Below, piece after piece: positions 7,797-15,870 of a DNA stretch of 64,000 nt. The notes below the pieces were generated by a model. That model ran no database searches, was not told the origin of the DNA, and saw nothing but the letters and a program-made list of their open reading frames with translations. A program made the position numbers and the translations under genes. The stretch covers positions 1 through 64,000 of the forward strand of contig CAYSZV010000003.1 of NCBI GenBank assembly GCA_964435595.1. Direction: 5' to 3'. Each line of letters starts with the position of its first letter. The stretch's first letter is position 1. This DNA is from Izemoplasma sp964435595 (GTDB lineage: Bacteria > Bacillota_I > Bacilli_A > Izemoplasmatales > Izemoplasmataceae).

Positions 7797-9520
7797 TATT
7801 TCATAATCCACTCAAATAGTTTTTGAGCCGCTTTTTCTGGACCTTTTCTTTCATATCCATCAATTGCTAGTTTTGTATATATTTCTCCCACTTCTGTGTT
7901 GTTGTTATACAAGACATCGAATACTCTTTTGATAATTTGTTCGGATTGTTCTTTACGTTGTACTACACCAAATGGATTTGCAAAGTAAGAATCAATCACA
8001 CCCAACTCGCTTGTTGTTCCTTTTGCTTTTCGAGTTCCCTTCTTAAAGATATCAATTGCTGCATCTTTATCATCAATAAGTCTGAGTACTTGTTTTGCGT
8101 TAACATAATTATTTGCATATAAGAAAATATCAACCTTATATCCTTGCATAATGTCTTTATAGCTACTTACAGGATATAATAGTCTTGCATTTATCTTATG
8201 CGGATTCATAAAAATACCACGATCCATTGCTTCAAATGCATATCCATCAGCTAAGTCATCTAGTCTTACAAAAGCACCGACTTCAGTTCCATATCCATAT
8301 ATTTTTCCGTTTTCAACCTTAAATACGCCCATATCATCAAAAATAATTTTTATTTCTTTTAGATATTTGCTTGATAATGTTCTAAATGCTTCAAGGCTTT
8401 CTGATTTTCCTGCACCACTATCTCCCATGATTGCAATGTTGGCTTTTTTCCCATTCTTAAGTGTTACATTTACCATAGCACCATGAATTGGTAAGTTACC
8501 TCTATCTATCATACGTACGTTGTGTAATGTTAAAATCATTTTTTTCATATATCCGAAGTAATCTATTTCGTCTGACGAAGATACAAACCCTACGTAAGTG
8601 TCATTTTCCTTATCATGATAAAACACTGTTTCTTTTTTATTGTCTTTGATTCTTTGCCCAAACACATATACCAAATCAGGATCTTTATACTTGTATTCAT
8701 CTGGCTTAGCTAATTCAAACAAATTACATAATGAAATCCCGTGATTCATGAAATCTCTATGAAAGTATATAAAGGCTAAGGATTCTCCTACTTTTGCCGG
8801 ATAGCAGAAGTAGTGTGATTTATTCATTGGTAAGTTTATGATTGGATTGTCATACACTTCTTTAAACACACCTGAACGTGTATTCTTTTTGGGGTAAATG
8901 ACAAAAGGAGGTGTAAACACAATAGATTTAATAAATTCAATTCCATTTAGAACGTCATAGTAATTGAATATCTTACTTTGATATGGCGTCAATACAATTC
9001 CCGCATTGATTCCTGCCGATAATTGGCGATAGATATTATGGTGTTCTCCTAATATATTTTCTTCAATCCTGCGATATGTATTTAATATGATGTTTAAAAA
9101 GGCATTGTTTGCATCAATGAAATTTACATTTTGTATTCCCTTATCACTACCGTTAGATTGAATCAAGGCATATCGTTCAAGACTTCTCCAATATGAGTAT
9201 AACCCTTCAATGAAATCAAATAGCAAATCCTTGTGAGACAACATTCCTTTATACAAGTTATTCAATCTAGCAACATCTTTTTTATCCAAAGACAATAACA
9301 ACTTAAATAGCTCAGTATAAGTCTTTACAATATTTTCTTTTGGAATTGTTTTCGTTATTTTATCATATAAAACAGAATCCTTTTTTTGCAAAGTCTGAAT
9401 GTATTTCTCTAAGACTCTTTTAAAGCCAAAACTGCTTAATAATTCTTCTGAATTATCGCAAAATTTCACACTGAAATTCATTATTACATTGCTTCTGTTT
9501 TGTGAATATTCTTTGATCAT
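7796..9520 (-). CDS. PEP carboxykinase / HPr-kinase-like P-loop protein, function unknown
   Basis: A 574-residue soluble protein. The C-terminal half has a kinase-1a type P-loop GDSGAGKS at residues 366-373 followed by a DD pair at 395-396, the arrangement seen in ATP-dependent PEP carboxykinases and HPr kinase/phosphorylase. The N-terminal 340 residues do not resemble either well-known enzyme in anything I can read; HPr kinase is far shorter, and the usual metal-ligand spacing of PEPCK is not evident. A substrate role in gluconeogenesis or in protein phosphorylation is therefore open. The ATG at 9518-9520 follows an AAGAGGAG ribosome binding site. The promoter carries a near-consensus cre site, so catabolite control is likely. 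It stands alone between convergent mnmE and the terminator of the ttcA-like gene. Confidence 0.75.
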   Translation of the reverse strand: MIKEYSQNRSNVIMNFSVKFCDNSEELLSSFGFKRVLEKYIQTLQKKDSVLYDKITKTIPKENIVKTYTELFKLLLSLDKKDVARLNNLYKGMLSHKDLLFDFIEGLYSYWRSLERYALIQSNGSDKGIQNVNFIDANNAFLNIILNTYRRIEENILGEHHNIYRQLSAGINAGIVLTPYQSKIFNYYDVLNGIEFIKSIVFTPPFVIYPKKNTRSGVFKEVYDNPIINLPMNKSHYFCYPAKVGESLAFIYFHRDFMNHGISLCNLFELAKPDEYKYKDPDLVYVFGQRIKDNKKETVFYHDKENDTYVGFVSSSDEIDYFGYMKKMILTLHNVRMIDRGNLPIHGAMVNVTLKNGKKANIAIMGDSGAGKSESLEAFRTLSSKYLKEIKIIFDDMGVFKVENGKIYGYGTEVGAFVRLDDLADGYAFEAMDRGIFMNPHKINARLLYPVSSYKDIMQGYKVDIFLYANNYVNAKQVLRLIDDKDAAIDIFKKGTRKAKGTTSELGVIDSYFANPFGVVQRKEQSEQIIKRVFDVLYNNNTEVGEIYTKLAIDGYERKGPEKAAQKLFEWIMK

Positions 9521-9549
9521 AAATATCACTCCTCTTACTTATATTCTAC

Positions 9550-9578
9550 TAGAATAAGACTCACATATCATTATGTAA
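9550..9578 (-). promoter_or_regulatory. Promoter of the PEPCK-like gene
   Basis: On the minus strand, -35 TTTACA (9573-9578) and -10 TATTCT (9550-9555) are spaced by 17 bases, about 30 bases upstream of the start codon. Confidence 0.65.
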
Positions 9579-9586
9579 ATGCTTTC
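9573..9586. promoter_or_regulatory. cre-like catabolite response element (CcpA site)
   Basis: The plus strand reads TGTAAATGCTTTCA, matching 13 of 14 positions of the cre consensus TGWAANCGNTNWCA (only the central C is T). It overlaps the -35 element of the PEPCK-like gene, a position typical of CcpA repression. The binding protein is not in the window, so this is a prediction from sequence. Confidence 0.6.
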
Positions 9587-9587
9587 A

Positions 9588-9608
9588 AAAAGGAGACACT
9601 GTCTCCTT
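9588..9608 (-). terminator. Intrinsic terminator of the ttcA-like gene
   Basis: Nine-base-pair stem AAAGGAGAC with a three-base loop, overlapping the stop codon at 9608 and followed by TTTTTG on the minus strand. It lies directly beside the cre-like site. Confidence 0.8.
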
Positions 9609-10423
9609 TACTCCCAATCATCGTAAATTGTGTGCTCTTTTCGATCCTGAACATACCTATATATACTATCTAAATTTACATTCTCCGCGGCTCTAAATAT
9701 GTTTTTATCAACATCTGGATCATTTTCTTTCAATCTTCTAATCAACAGTTTTGTTTGATATCTTTTTGATGCAGTATTGCAACCAGTAAGTTCACATCCG
9801 CAATCCATTGTTGTGATATTATTTGAATCCATAATTCTTTGTATATCTTTTTCTTTAATTAAGTACATTGGTCTAATTAATGTTAACCCCTCAAAATTAG
9901 CTGATTTTAGCTTTGGCAACATCGTTTTAACTGTCCCTGCATATAGAATGTTCATCATGGTGGTTTCTATCACATCATCAAAGTGATGTCCTAGAGCTAA
10001 TTTGTTACATCCCTTTTCTTGTGCTTGTGCATATAAGTGGCCTCTTCTTAGTCTTGCGCACATATAGCAAGGATAGTCTGAGGCTATCTTCTTCACTATT
10101 TTAAATACATCATATTTTTGAATATTCAATGGCACTCCTAAGTTCTTGGCATTTTCGAAATGTAAGGATAAATTTTCTTCACTAAACCCGGGATCCATAC
10201 TAATAAATTCAATATCAAAATTTACCATCGGATGCTTTCTTAATTCTTGTAGTAACTTAGCCAAAAGAAGACTGTCTTTACCACCAGACATGGCAATAGC
10301 AACCTTGTCTCCCTCTTCTATCATGTTATATTTTTTGAGTCCTTTAATGAACTGAGTCCACAAGACGCTACGATATTTTTTTATGATGTCTCTTTCAAAA
10401 TTCTTTGTTAATTCTATATTCAT
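9608..10423 (-). CDS. TtcA-like tRNA thiolation PP-loop ATPase
   Basis: A 271-residue PP-loop ATPase. It has the adenylation motif SGGKDS near residues 46-51 and a CYMCARLRRGHLY block near 121-133, which matches the CxxC-RLRRG region of TtcA (2-thiocytidine-32 of tRNA, an iron-sulfur enzyme), then GHHFDD. More cysteines follow near residues 211-219 (MDCGCELTGC). The family also includes related tRNA-thiolating enzymes, so the modified base is not certain. The ATG at 10421-10423 is preceded by AGGTGAT. It is monocistronic, divergent from the NfeD/SPFH operon. Confidence 0.85.
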   Translation of the reverse strand: MNIELTKNFERDIIKKYRSVLWTQFIKGLKKYNMIEEGDKVAIAMSGGKDSLLLAKLLQELRKHPMVNFDIEFISMDPGFSEENLSLHFENAKNLGVPLNIQKYDVFKIVKKIASDYPCYMCARLRRGHLYAQAQEKGCNKLALGHHFDDVIETTMMNILYAGTVKTMLPKLKSANFEGLTLIRPMYLIKEKDIQRIMDSNNITTMDCGCELTGCNTASKRYQTKLLIRRLKENDPDVDKNIFRAAENVNLDSIYRYVQDRKEHTIYDDWE

Positions 10424-10502
10424 AATTATCACCTATTTTATTATAGTAACGCCATTATAACTTAACTTCATTCAAAACAAAAAATAATTAAAAGTAATTT
10501 TC

Positions 10503-10531
10503 TTGTATTTTTATTAATTTAGATGTATAAT
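10503..10531 (+). promoter_or_regulatory. Promoter of the unknown-NfeD-RDD-SPFH operon
   Basis: TTGTAT (10503-10508) and TATAAT (10526-10531) are spaced by 17 bases and lie about 30 bases upstream of the first start codon. Confidence 0.65.
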
Positions 10532-10561
10532 TTGGGTATCACAGCAAACGGAGGTGAGTTT

Positions 10562-10942
10562 ATGTCATTTGTATGGGCATCAAAAAAACCAAAAGATGGT
10601 GTTGCAACTTTGTATGAAAGTAACATTACTTTAAACAAAGCAGCTAGCACTCACTTTGAACGAGCCTACAGTGTCTTATTAGGATTTGATCCTGATGGTA
10701 GACGTATCGCTGTAAAGCCCGTTTCAAAAGAAGAGGTTGATTCAGGTACAATCCCTGAAGAAAAAAGACATAAAATAACTGTGAAGTCAAGTTACGCAAG
10801 AGTTAGCAATAAAAAATTTATGAAAGAGGTAGCTCTAAGCACCAATTTGGATTTGGTAAACGGTAAATCATTTAAGTTCAAAGCGGTATGGAGTAGACCT
10901 GATTCAGCTCTAGTAATAGATCTGGACAACAAGGAGGAATAA
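10562..10942 (+). CDS. Conserved-looking hypothetical protein (126 aa), first gene of the SPFH operon
   Basis: A 126-residue soluble protein without signal peptide or membrane segment. It begins MSFVWASKKPKDG and is rich in Lys and in alternating polar/hydrophobic stretches suggesting beta strands. The ATG at 10562 is chosen for its GGAGGTGAG ribosome binding site, rather than the in-frame start at 10523 inside the promoter. NfeD begins three bases after its stop, so the two are co-transcribed. I do not recognise a family; its position suggests a cytosolic partner of the membrane proteins that follow, but that is only context. Confidence 0.75.
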   Translation: MSFVWASKKPKDGVATLYESNITLNKAASTHFERAYSVLLGFDPDGRRIAVKPVSKEEVDSGTIPEEKRHKITVKSSYARVSNKKFMKEVALSTNLDLVNGKSFKFKAVWSRPDSALVIDLDNKEE

Positions 10943-10945
10943 TCT

Positions 10946-11383
10946 ATGGATGGAACTATTTTTATCATCATTTGGGCAGTATTAATTATTTTAGCTGCAT
11001 TGATTGAAATGAACACAATGGATTTAACTAGTATTTGGTTTAGTGTTGGTGCTTTGATTGCATTGATCCTAGCTGTTGCAGGTGCCGATGTGTGGCTTCA
11101 AGCAGCGGCATTCTTATCGGTAACCATCATTCTTATTATACTGGTTAGACCAATCACAAAACGTTATCTAAAGACCAATGTCATTAATACCAACACAGAC
11201 CGTCTAGTTGGTAAAGTAGCGACATGTACTAAGTATATTCCTGCTGGTGAACGTGGAGAAGTTAAGATTGACGGTAAATATTGGATGGCAGTTACAACTA
11301 GCGAAGAAGACATTGAAGTGGATGAAAAAGTTGAAGTGTTAGCCATCGAGGGTGTAAAACTAGTTGTGGATAGAATTCAGTAA
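10946..11383 (+). CDS. NfeD family membrane protein
   Basis: A 145-residue short NfeD protein. Two or three transmembrane helices cover residues 3-75, followed by the five-stranded OB-fold NfeD domain (about residues 85-142, with RLVGKVATC and GEVKIDGKYWMAV). Short NfeD proteins are commonly encoded next to SPFH/stomatin proteins and are thought to act with them in membrane microdomains; that pattern holds here. The stop codon overlaps the RDD start (TAATG). A GGAGG precedes the ATG at 10946. Confidence 0.92.
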   Translation: MDGTIFIIIWAVLIILAALIEMNTMDLTSIWFSVGALIALILAVAGADVWLQAAAFLSVTIILIILVRPITKRYLKTNVINTNTDRLVGKVATCTKYIPAGERGEVKIDGKYWMAVTTSEEDIEVDEKVEVLAIEGVKLVVDRIQ

Positions 11384-11997
11384 TGAGAGTAGGCCTTTTT
11401 AAAAGATCCGCTTCATTCTTACTTGATATTATGCCAATTATCATGATAGTAATGTTATTACAACAATGGTTTATTGCTGGTATTATCAAAAATTCAATCG
11501 ATCCGAACTACAATCAATTAGAGGTCGAATATTTCGAACTTCTCGAACAAAGAGATGCTGAAATTGAACCATATTATCAACAATATGAAGATGGTGATAT
11601 AACAGTAGAGCAATTTGAAGCCTTTAGAGATCCAATTAACAATGCATTTTTGGAAGACAACACGGACTTAATAAACACCGTTATTATTCAGTATTGGCTT
11701 TATGCCATTATGTACTGGATTATCAGTACAAACCTAATCTATATGATTTACGTGCTTGCATTCAAAGGACAAACATTGGGTCGTAAAGTAATGAAAATAA
11801 AGCTCGTTGGAAACGTGAAATGGTATTCCTTAATATTAAGAGAAATATTATGGAAAACATTGTTCTACGTTATTACATTTAGCGCAGGTGTCGCAATCGA
11901 CATTGGCCTAATTGCATTTACAAAAAAGAAACGTACATTAAGAGATATGTTTAGCAAAACATATCTAGCATTTGAAGGGGTAGACTACCCGTTCTAA
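11383..11997 (+). CDS. RDD family membrane protein
   Basis: A 204-residue RDD protein. The defining motif is visible as LFKRSASFLLD near residues 4-14, where the first RDD Arg is R8 and the Asp is D14. A long charged loop rich in Glu and Gln (about residues 45-90) follows the first helix, and then helices with GQTLGRKVMKIK near 128-139 and RTLRDMFSKTYLAF near the end, typical of the family. Function is generally unknown; some members are transport or ion-stress related. It is inserted between NfeD and the SPFH gene, sharing one base with nfeD. Confidence 0.88.
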   Translation: MRVGLFKRSASFLLDIMPIIMIVMLLQQWFIAGIIKNSIDPNYNQLEVEYFELLEQRDAEIEPYYQQYEDGDITVEQFEAFRDPINNAFLEDNTDLINTVIIQYWLYAIMYWIISTNLIYMIYVLAFKGQTLGRKVMKIKLVGNVKWYSLILREILWKTLFYVITFSAGVAIDIGLIAFTKKKRTLRDMFSKTYLAFEGVDYPF

Positions 11998-12020
11998 AAA
12001 AATTTAAGGAGGAATAAATT

Positions 12021-12923
12021 ATGCCAACTGGATTAATAGTATTCATTATACTAGCAGTATTGGTGATGATAGTTTTATCACTATCATTTATACTTGTAAC
12101 ACAAGCAAACAGATTTGTCATTGAACGTTTAGGAGGGTACCACACAACATTGGACCAAGGGTTACACTTTGTAATTCCATTCTTTGATAGAGTGAAAAAG
12201 AAAATTTCAATCAAAGAACAAGTAGTGGATTTTCCACCTCAACCAGTTATCACAAAAGATAATGTAACAATGCAAATTGACACAGTAGTATTTTATATGG
12301 TAACAGATCCTAAGTTATATACTTATGGAGTTGAACAACCAATAAGAGCTATCGAAAACTTAGCAGCAACTACATTACGTAATATTATTGGGGACCTAGA
12401 ATTAGATGAATCATTAACTTCTAGAGATATCATCAATACAAAAATGAGAAACATCTTGGATGAAGCAACCGATCCATGGGGAATCAAAATTATTCGTGTT
12501 GAAGTTAAAAATATCATTCCACCTAAAGATATTCGTGAAGCGATGGAAAAACAAATGCGTGCAGAACGTGAACGTCGTCAAGATATCTTATTAGCTGAAG
12601 GGAAGAAAAGAGCAGCAATCCTTACAGCTGAAGGGGAAAAAGAATCACAAATTTTACGTGCTGAAGCAGAAAAAGAAGTTCGTATTAGAGAAGCCGAAGG
12701 GAAAGCGCAAGCAATCCTTACAGTACAATCTGCAACTGCAGAAGGTATTACGCTAATCAAAAATGCTGGTGCTGATGAAGCGTTCTTAAGATTGGAAGCT
12801 TATAAAGCAATGATTGAAGTATCTAAAGGACAAGCAACGAAATTAATCATCCCTTCTGATTTACAAGGTATGGTTGGAGTAGCTGGAACATTAGCAGAAA
12901 CATTTAAATCAGATAAAAAGTAA
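12021..12923 (+). CDS. SPFH/stomatin-like membrane scaffold protein (QmcA/HflC-like)
   Basis: A 300-residue paraslipin. An N-terminal membrane helix (about residues 4-27) is followed by an SPFH/band-7 domain (about 30-190, including RFVIERLGGYHTTLDQGLHF and VVDFPPQPVITKDNV) and then a long charged coiled coil rich in Ala, Glu and Lys (about 190-255). Such proteins oligomerise at the membrane and organise lipid domains or protease complexes. With NfeD, RDD and an unknown 126-residue protein it forms a four-gene operon. The ATG at 12021 has a GGAGG ribosome binding site. A strong hairpin terminator follows. Confidence 0.93.
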   Translation: MPTGLIVFIILAVLVMIVLSLSFILVTQANRFVIERLGGYHTTLDQGLHFVIPFFDRVKKKISIKEQVVDFPPQPVITKDNVTMQIDTVVFYMVTDPKLYTYGVEQPIRAIENLAATTLRNIIGDLELDESLTSRDIINTKMRNILDEATDPWGIKIIRVEVKNIIPPKDIREAMEKQMRAERERRQDILLAEGKKRAAILTAEGEKESQILRAEAEKEVRIREAEGKAQAILTVQSATAEGITLIKNAGADEAFLRLEAYKAMIEVSKGQATKLIIPSDLQGMVGVAGTLAETFKSDKK

Positions 12924-12926
12924 ATC

Positions 12927-12954
12927 AAAAGGACGATAACTCGTCCTTTTTTTT
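12927..12954. terminator. Bidirectional terminator between the SPFH gene and asnS
   Basis: Stem AAAAGGACGA with loop TAAC, followed by eight T on the plus strand and flanked by A-rich sequence on the other side, between convergent genes. Confidence 0.88.
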
Positions 12955-12956
12955 GA

Positions 12957-14345
12957 TTAAAATTCGCAATTTCTAGGTGTTCTCGGGAATGGAATAACGT
13001 CTCTAATGTTTTCTACCCCTGTCATATACATCAACATACGATCAAATCCTAGACCAAATCCTGCATGTTGACATCCACCATATTTTCTTAAATCCAAATA
13101 CCACCATAAATCCTCTGTTGGTACATTCATTTCCTCCATACGCTTCAATAAGAAATCCAAACGTTCTTCACGTTGACTTCCACCAATCAATTCACCACTA
13201 CCAGGTACTAATAAATCCATAGCAGCAACTGTTTCATTGTCATCGTTTAATCTCATATAGAAAGCTTTGATATCTTTTGGCCAATCAATTACAAAAACAG
13301 GTCCATCAAAGTGTTTTACTATGTGTTTTTCATGTTCTGTAGCCAAATCTTCTCCATGTTTTGGAAGGTTTTCGAATGTTTGTCCAGAAGCCAACAAAAT
13401 ATCAATTACTTCCTTATGTGTTTTTACAACAAAATCACTTGTTAGTACTTTGTTTAGTTTTTTCAATAATCCTTTTTGAACAAACTTATCAAAAAATTCC
13501 ATTTCTTTTGGACAACGATCTAAAACGTATTTAATGATGAATTTCACCATATCTTCGGCTAATTTCATATCATCCTTCAAATCTGCGAAGGCAATCTCTG
13601 GCTCAATCATCCAAAATTCACTAGCATGAGTAGTCGTGTTTGACTTCTCCGCTCTAAATGTTGGTCCAAACGTATAAACATCTTTAAATGCTAAAGCAAA
13701 TGCTTCAGCTTCTAATTGCCCAGATACTGTTAAGTTTGCTTTTTTATTAAAGAAATCCTTTGAATAGTCAATTTCTCCATCTTCTAATCTTGGAAGGTCA
13801 TCCAAATCAAGCGTAGTTACTTTAAACGTTTCTCCTGCACCTTCGGCATCGCTAGCCGTGATCAATGGTGCTGCAAGATGAACAAAATTTCTTTCTTGAA
13901 AAAACGTGTGAACTGCATGTGTTAACACACTACGCACTCTAAATACAGCACTAAATAAATTTGTTCTTGGTCTTAAATGTGCATTTTCTCTTAAAAATTC
14001 TCTTGTGTGTCTTTTTGGTTGAATTGGATAATCTTCCAATGAGTCTCCAACCAATTCGACGTCTCTAGCCTTGATTTCAAAGGGTTGTTTGTTATTTGGT
14101 GTAACTACAACTACACCTTTAATTCTAACTGAACTACCAACTCTGTATTTTTGTACATCTTTAAAATTAGATAAAAATTCGCTTTCATATACAACTTGAA
14201 TCGTCTCAAAAAATGTCCCATCATTTAAATTGATAAACCCAAATTCTTTTTGAGCACGGTTATTTCTAACCCAACCATATAAAACAACTTCTTTTTGGTC
14301 TAATTCGCTATATTTCTCATATAGCCCTCTAACATCTACTTTCAT
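12957..14345 (-). CDS. asnS: Asparaginyl-tRNA synthetase
   Basis: A 462-residue class IIb synthetase that charges tRNA-Asn. An N-terminal OB anticodon-binding domain (about residues 15-105) precedes the class II core: motif 2 (FRAEKSNTTTHASEFWMIEPE, near 230-250) and motif 3 (GFGLGFDRMLMY, near 435). The residues TTTHASEF and the lack of the larger AspRS insertion favour Asn over Asp, and the upstream T-box has an AAC specifier. The ATG at 14343-14345 follows TAGGAGG. Expression is likely controlled by the T-box leader at 14364-14595. Confidence 0.96.
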   Translation of the reverse strand: MKVDVRGLYEKYSELDQKEVVLYGWVRNNRAQKEFGFINLNDGTFFETIQVVYESEFLSNFKDVQKYRVGSSVRIKGVVVVTPNNKQPFEIKARDVELVGDSLEDYPIQPKRHTREFLRENAHLRPRTNLFSAVFRVRSVLTHAVHTFFQERNFVHLAAPLITASDAEGAGETFKVTTLDLDDLPRLEDGEIDYSKDFFNKKANLTVSGQLEAEAFALAFKDVYTFGPTFRAEKSNTTTHASEFWMIEPEIAFADLKDDMKLAEDMVKFIIKYVLDRCPKEMEFFDKFVQKGLLKKLNKVLTSDFVVKTHKEVIDILLASGQTFENLPKHGEDLATEHEKHIVKHFDGPVFVIDWPKDIKAFYMRLNDDNETVAAMDLLVPGSGELIGGSQREERLDFLLKRMEEMNVPTEDLWWYLDLRKYGGCQHAGFGLGFDRMLMYMTGVENIRDVIPFPRTPRNCEF

Positions 14346-14363
14346 TTAAAAATCCTCCTATTC

Positions 14364-14595
14364 AATAAAAAACGTCCTTAAACATAAAGTCTAAGGACGA
14401 AAACATTCCGCGGTACCACCTTGATTCTAGATTTCTCTAGCTCTTGACTCCTTTAACGCAGGATTACGGATGGTTCTACTTAATTCTTCCATCACTCATG
14501 GTGTTATTCATACAACTCTTATCATCTAGCTTTCACCTTCCTAGACTCGCTTAAGATAGAAATTTGTATTACTTGTCCAATCATCGTTATATCAA
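14364..14595 (-). ncRNA. T-box riboswitch of asnS (specifier AAC)
   Basis: On the minus strand the leader carries the T-box core AAGGTGGTACCGCGG (14408-14422) followed by a terminator hairpin (arms 14373-14380 and 14392-14399) and T6 before the asnS start. Stem I has an AAGTAATAC block near the 5' end. In the specifier region, ATGAAT is followed by AAC then ACC; AAC (14503-14505) is an Asn codon, matching the gene. Uncharged tRNA-Asn should stabilise the antiterminator and allow asnS transcription. Confidence 0.92.
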
Positions 14596-14596
14596 T

Positions 14597-14624
14597 ATGA
14601 TAACAAAACAATATGAATTGTCAA
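14597..14624 (-). promoter_or_regulatory. Promoter of the asnS T-box transcript
   Basis: Minus-strand TTGACA (14619-14624) and TATCAT (14597-14602) with 16-base spacing, immediately beyond the end of rmuC. Confidence 0.75.
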
Positions 14625-14633
14625 TATAAAACG

Positions 14634-15806
14634 TTACTCGATTTCTTCTAAATCCTGAATTTCTACTGCGGCAATTTCATCAAAACGTTTTCCTATTTTT
14701 GCCGTTGTATTATGAATGTTTTTCACGTCTTTTGTGACAGTGTCAATTGTTCTAGACAACTTATCCCAGCGATTTTTGTATCGATCAAACTCTTGACTGA
14801 GTTTAATTAGTTCTTCTTGAATCACTTTCGCGTGTTTATCTCGTTCCATATTCTTAAGCAATACTTGCACTGTTGTTAGGAAACTCATAAGAGTAGTAGG
14901 AGAGGCAATCCAAACTCTTTTGCGCTGTGCATAGGAAACCAAATCTTGATGATATGCATTGATTTCTGCGAAAATTGCTTCAGCTGGCAAGAATAAGACT
15001 GCTTGGTCAGCCGTTTCAGATAAAATGATATATTTTGATGCGATATCGTCAACATGTTTTTTTAAATCAGATTTAAATTTGCGAGTCGCTTCTAACCTTT
15101 CGCGATCAGTTAATTCTCTATCAACCATTCTTCGATAATTTTCTAGTGGAAATTTAGAATCAATTGCCAAATCTCCCATTGGCTCTCCAACTTTAAGTAA
15201 CGCATCTACAACCTTACCATTTGATAATGTTGCTTGTGTTTGGAAAATTCTATTGTTATTTTCACCAAAAATTGACTCTAGTATTTGATTCAATTGGACT
15301 TCTCCGAAGGTACCTCTAGATTTCTTATCTGTTAAAATATTTTGTAGGTCGACAACTTCAGAAGAAAGTTTTTCAATATTTTTTTGTGCTTCATCGATTT
15401 TTGATAATCTTTCTACGATATTTTGAAATGTTTGATTTGTTCTTTTAAACCCTTCAGTTAAGCGGTTTTCAACTTTTTCATTAATTCCTACCATTTGATC
15501 GTTTAAAGTTCTCGATAAGGTTGCAAACCTATCAATAATTTGCTTGTTTAGTCCGTCTTTAAACAAATTAAGTTCCCGAATTGATTCTATATTTCTTTGA
15601 TTAATCACTTCACTAATGTCATGTTTAAGTCCCTCATTTTCTTTGATGGCACTCTTGTTTAAATTGTGCATTTCTTCTATGATTAATTTTTGTATTTCAT
15701 TTGTATCAATTTCATCGTTTTTATTTGATTTTACAACCACAATTATGAGTATAATTACTAGTAAAAAAACACTCAATGAACCCAAAATCAGTAAATATAT
15801 ATCCAC
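14634..15806 (-). CDS. rmuC: DNA recombination protein RmuC
   Basis: A 390-residue RmuC-family protein. An N-terminal membrane helix (about residues 3-26) is followed by a long coiled coil (about 35-170) and the conserved nuclease-like RmuC domain (about 175-345, with RGTFGEVQLNQILE, DSKFPLENYRR, LFLPAEAIFAE and WIASPTTLMSFL). RmuC limits inversion events at short repeats, probably as a nuclease. The start is GTG at 15804-15806, supported by GAGGTGAT four bases upstream; no ATG fits. The family motif order and length are normal. Confidence 0.94.
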   Translation of the reverse strand: MDIYLLILGSLSVFLLVIILIIVVVKSNKNDEIDTNEIQKLIIEEMHNLNKSAIKENEGLKHDISEVINQRNIESIRELNLFKDGLNKQIIDRFATLSRTLNDQMVGINEKVENRLTEGFKRTNQTFQNIVERLSKIDEAQKNIEKLSSEVVDLQNILTDKKSRGTFGEVQLNQILESIFGENNNRIFQTQATLSNGKVVDALLKVGEPMGDLAIDSKFPLENYRRMVDRELTDRERLEATRKFKSDLKKHVDDIASKYIILSETADQAVLFLPAEAIFAEINAYHQDLVSYAQRKRVWIASPTTLMSFLTTVQVLLKNMERDKHAKVIQEELIKLSQEFDRYKNRWDKLSRTIDTVTKDVKNIHNTTAKIGKRFDEIAAVEIQDLEEIE

Positions 15807-15845
15807 AGTATCACCTCATAAATATTATATCATTTTTCGCATAAA

Positions 15846-15870
15846 AAAAGTAGACGAACCGTCTACTTTT
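15846..15870 (-). terminator. Intrinsic terminator of prs
   Basis: Stem AAAAGTAGAC / GTCTACTTTT with loop GAACC overlaps the 3' end of prs, with a run of T on the minus strand. Confidence 0.85.
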
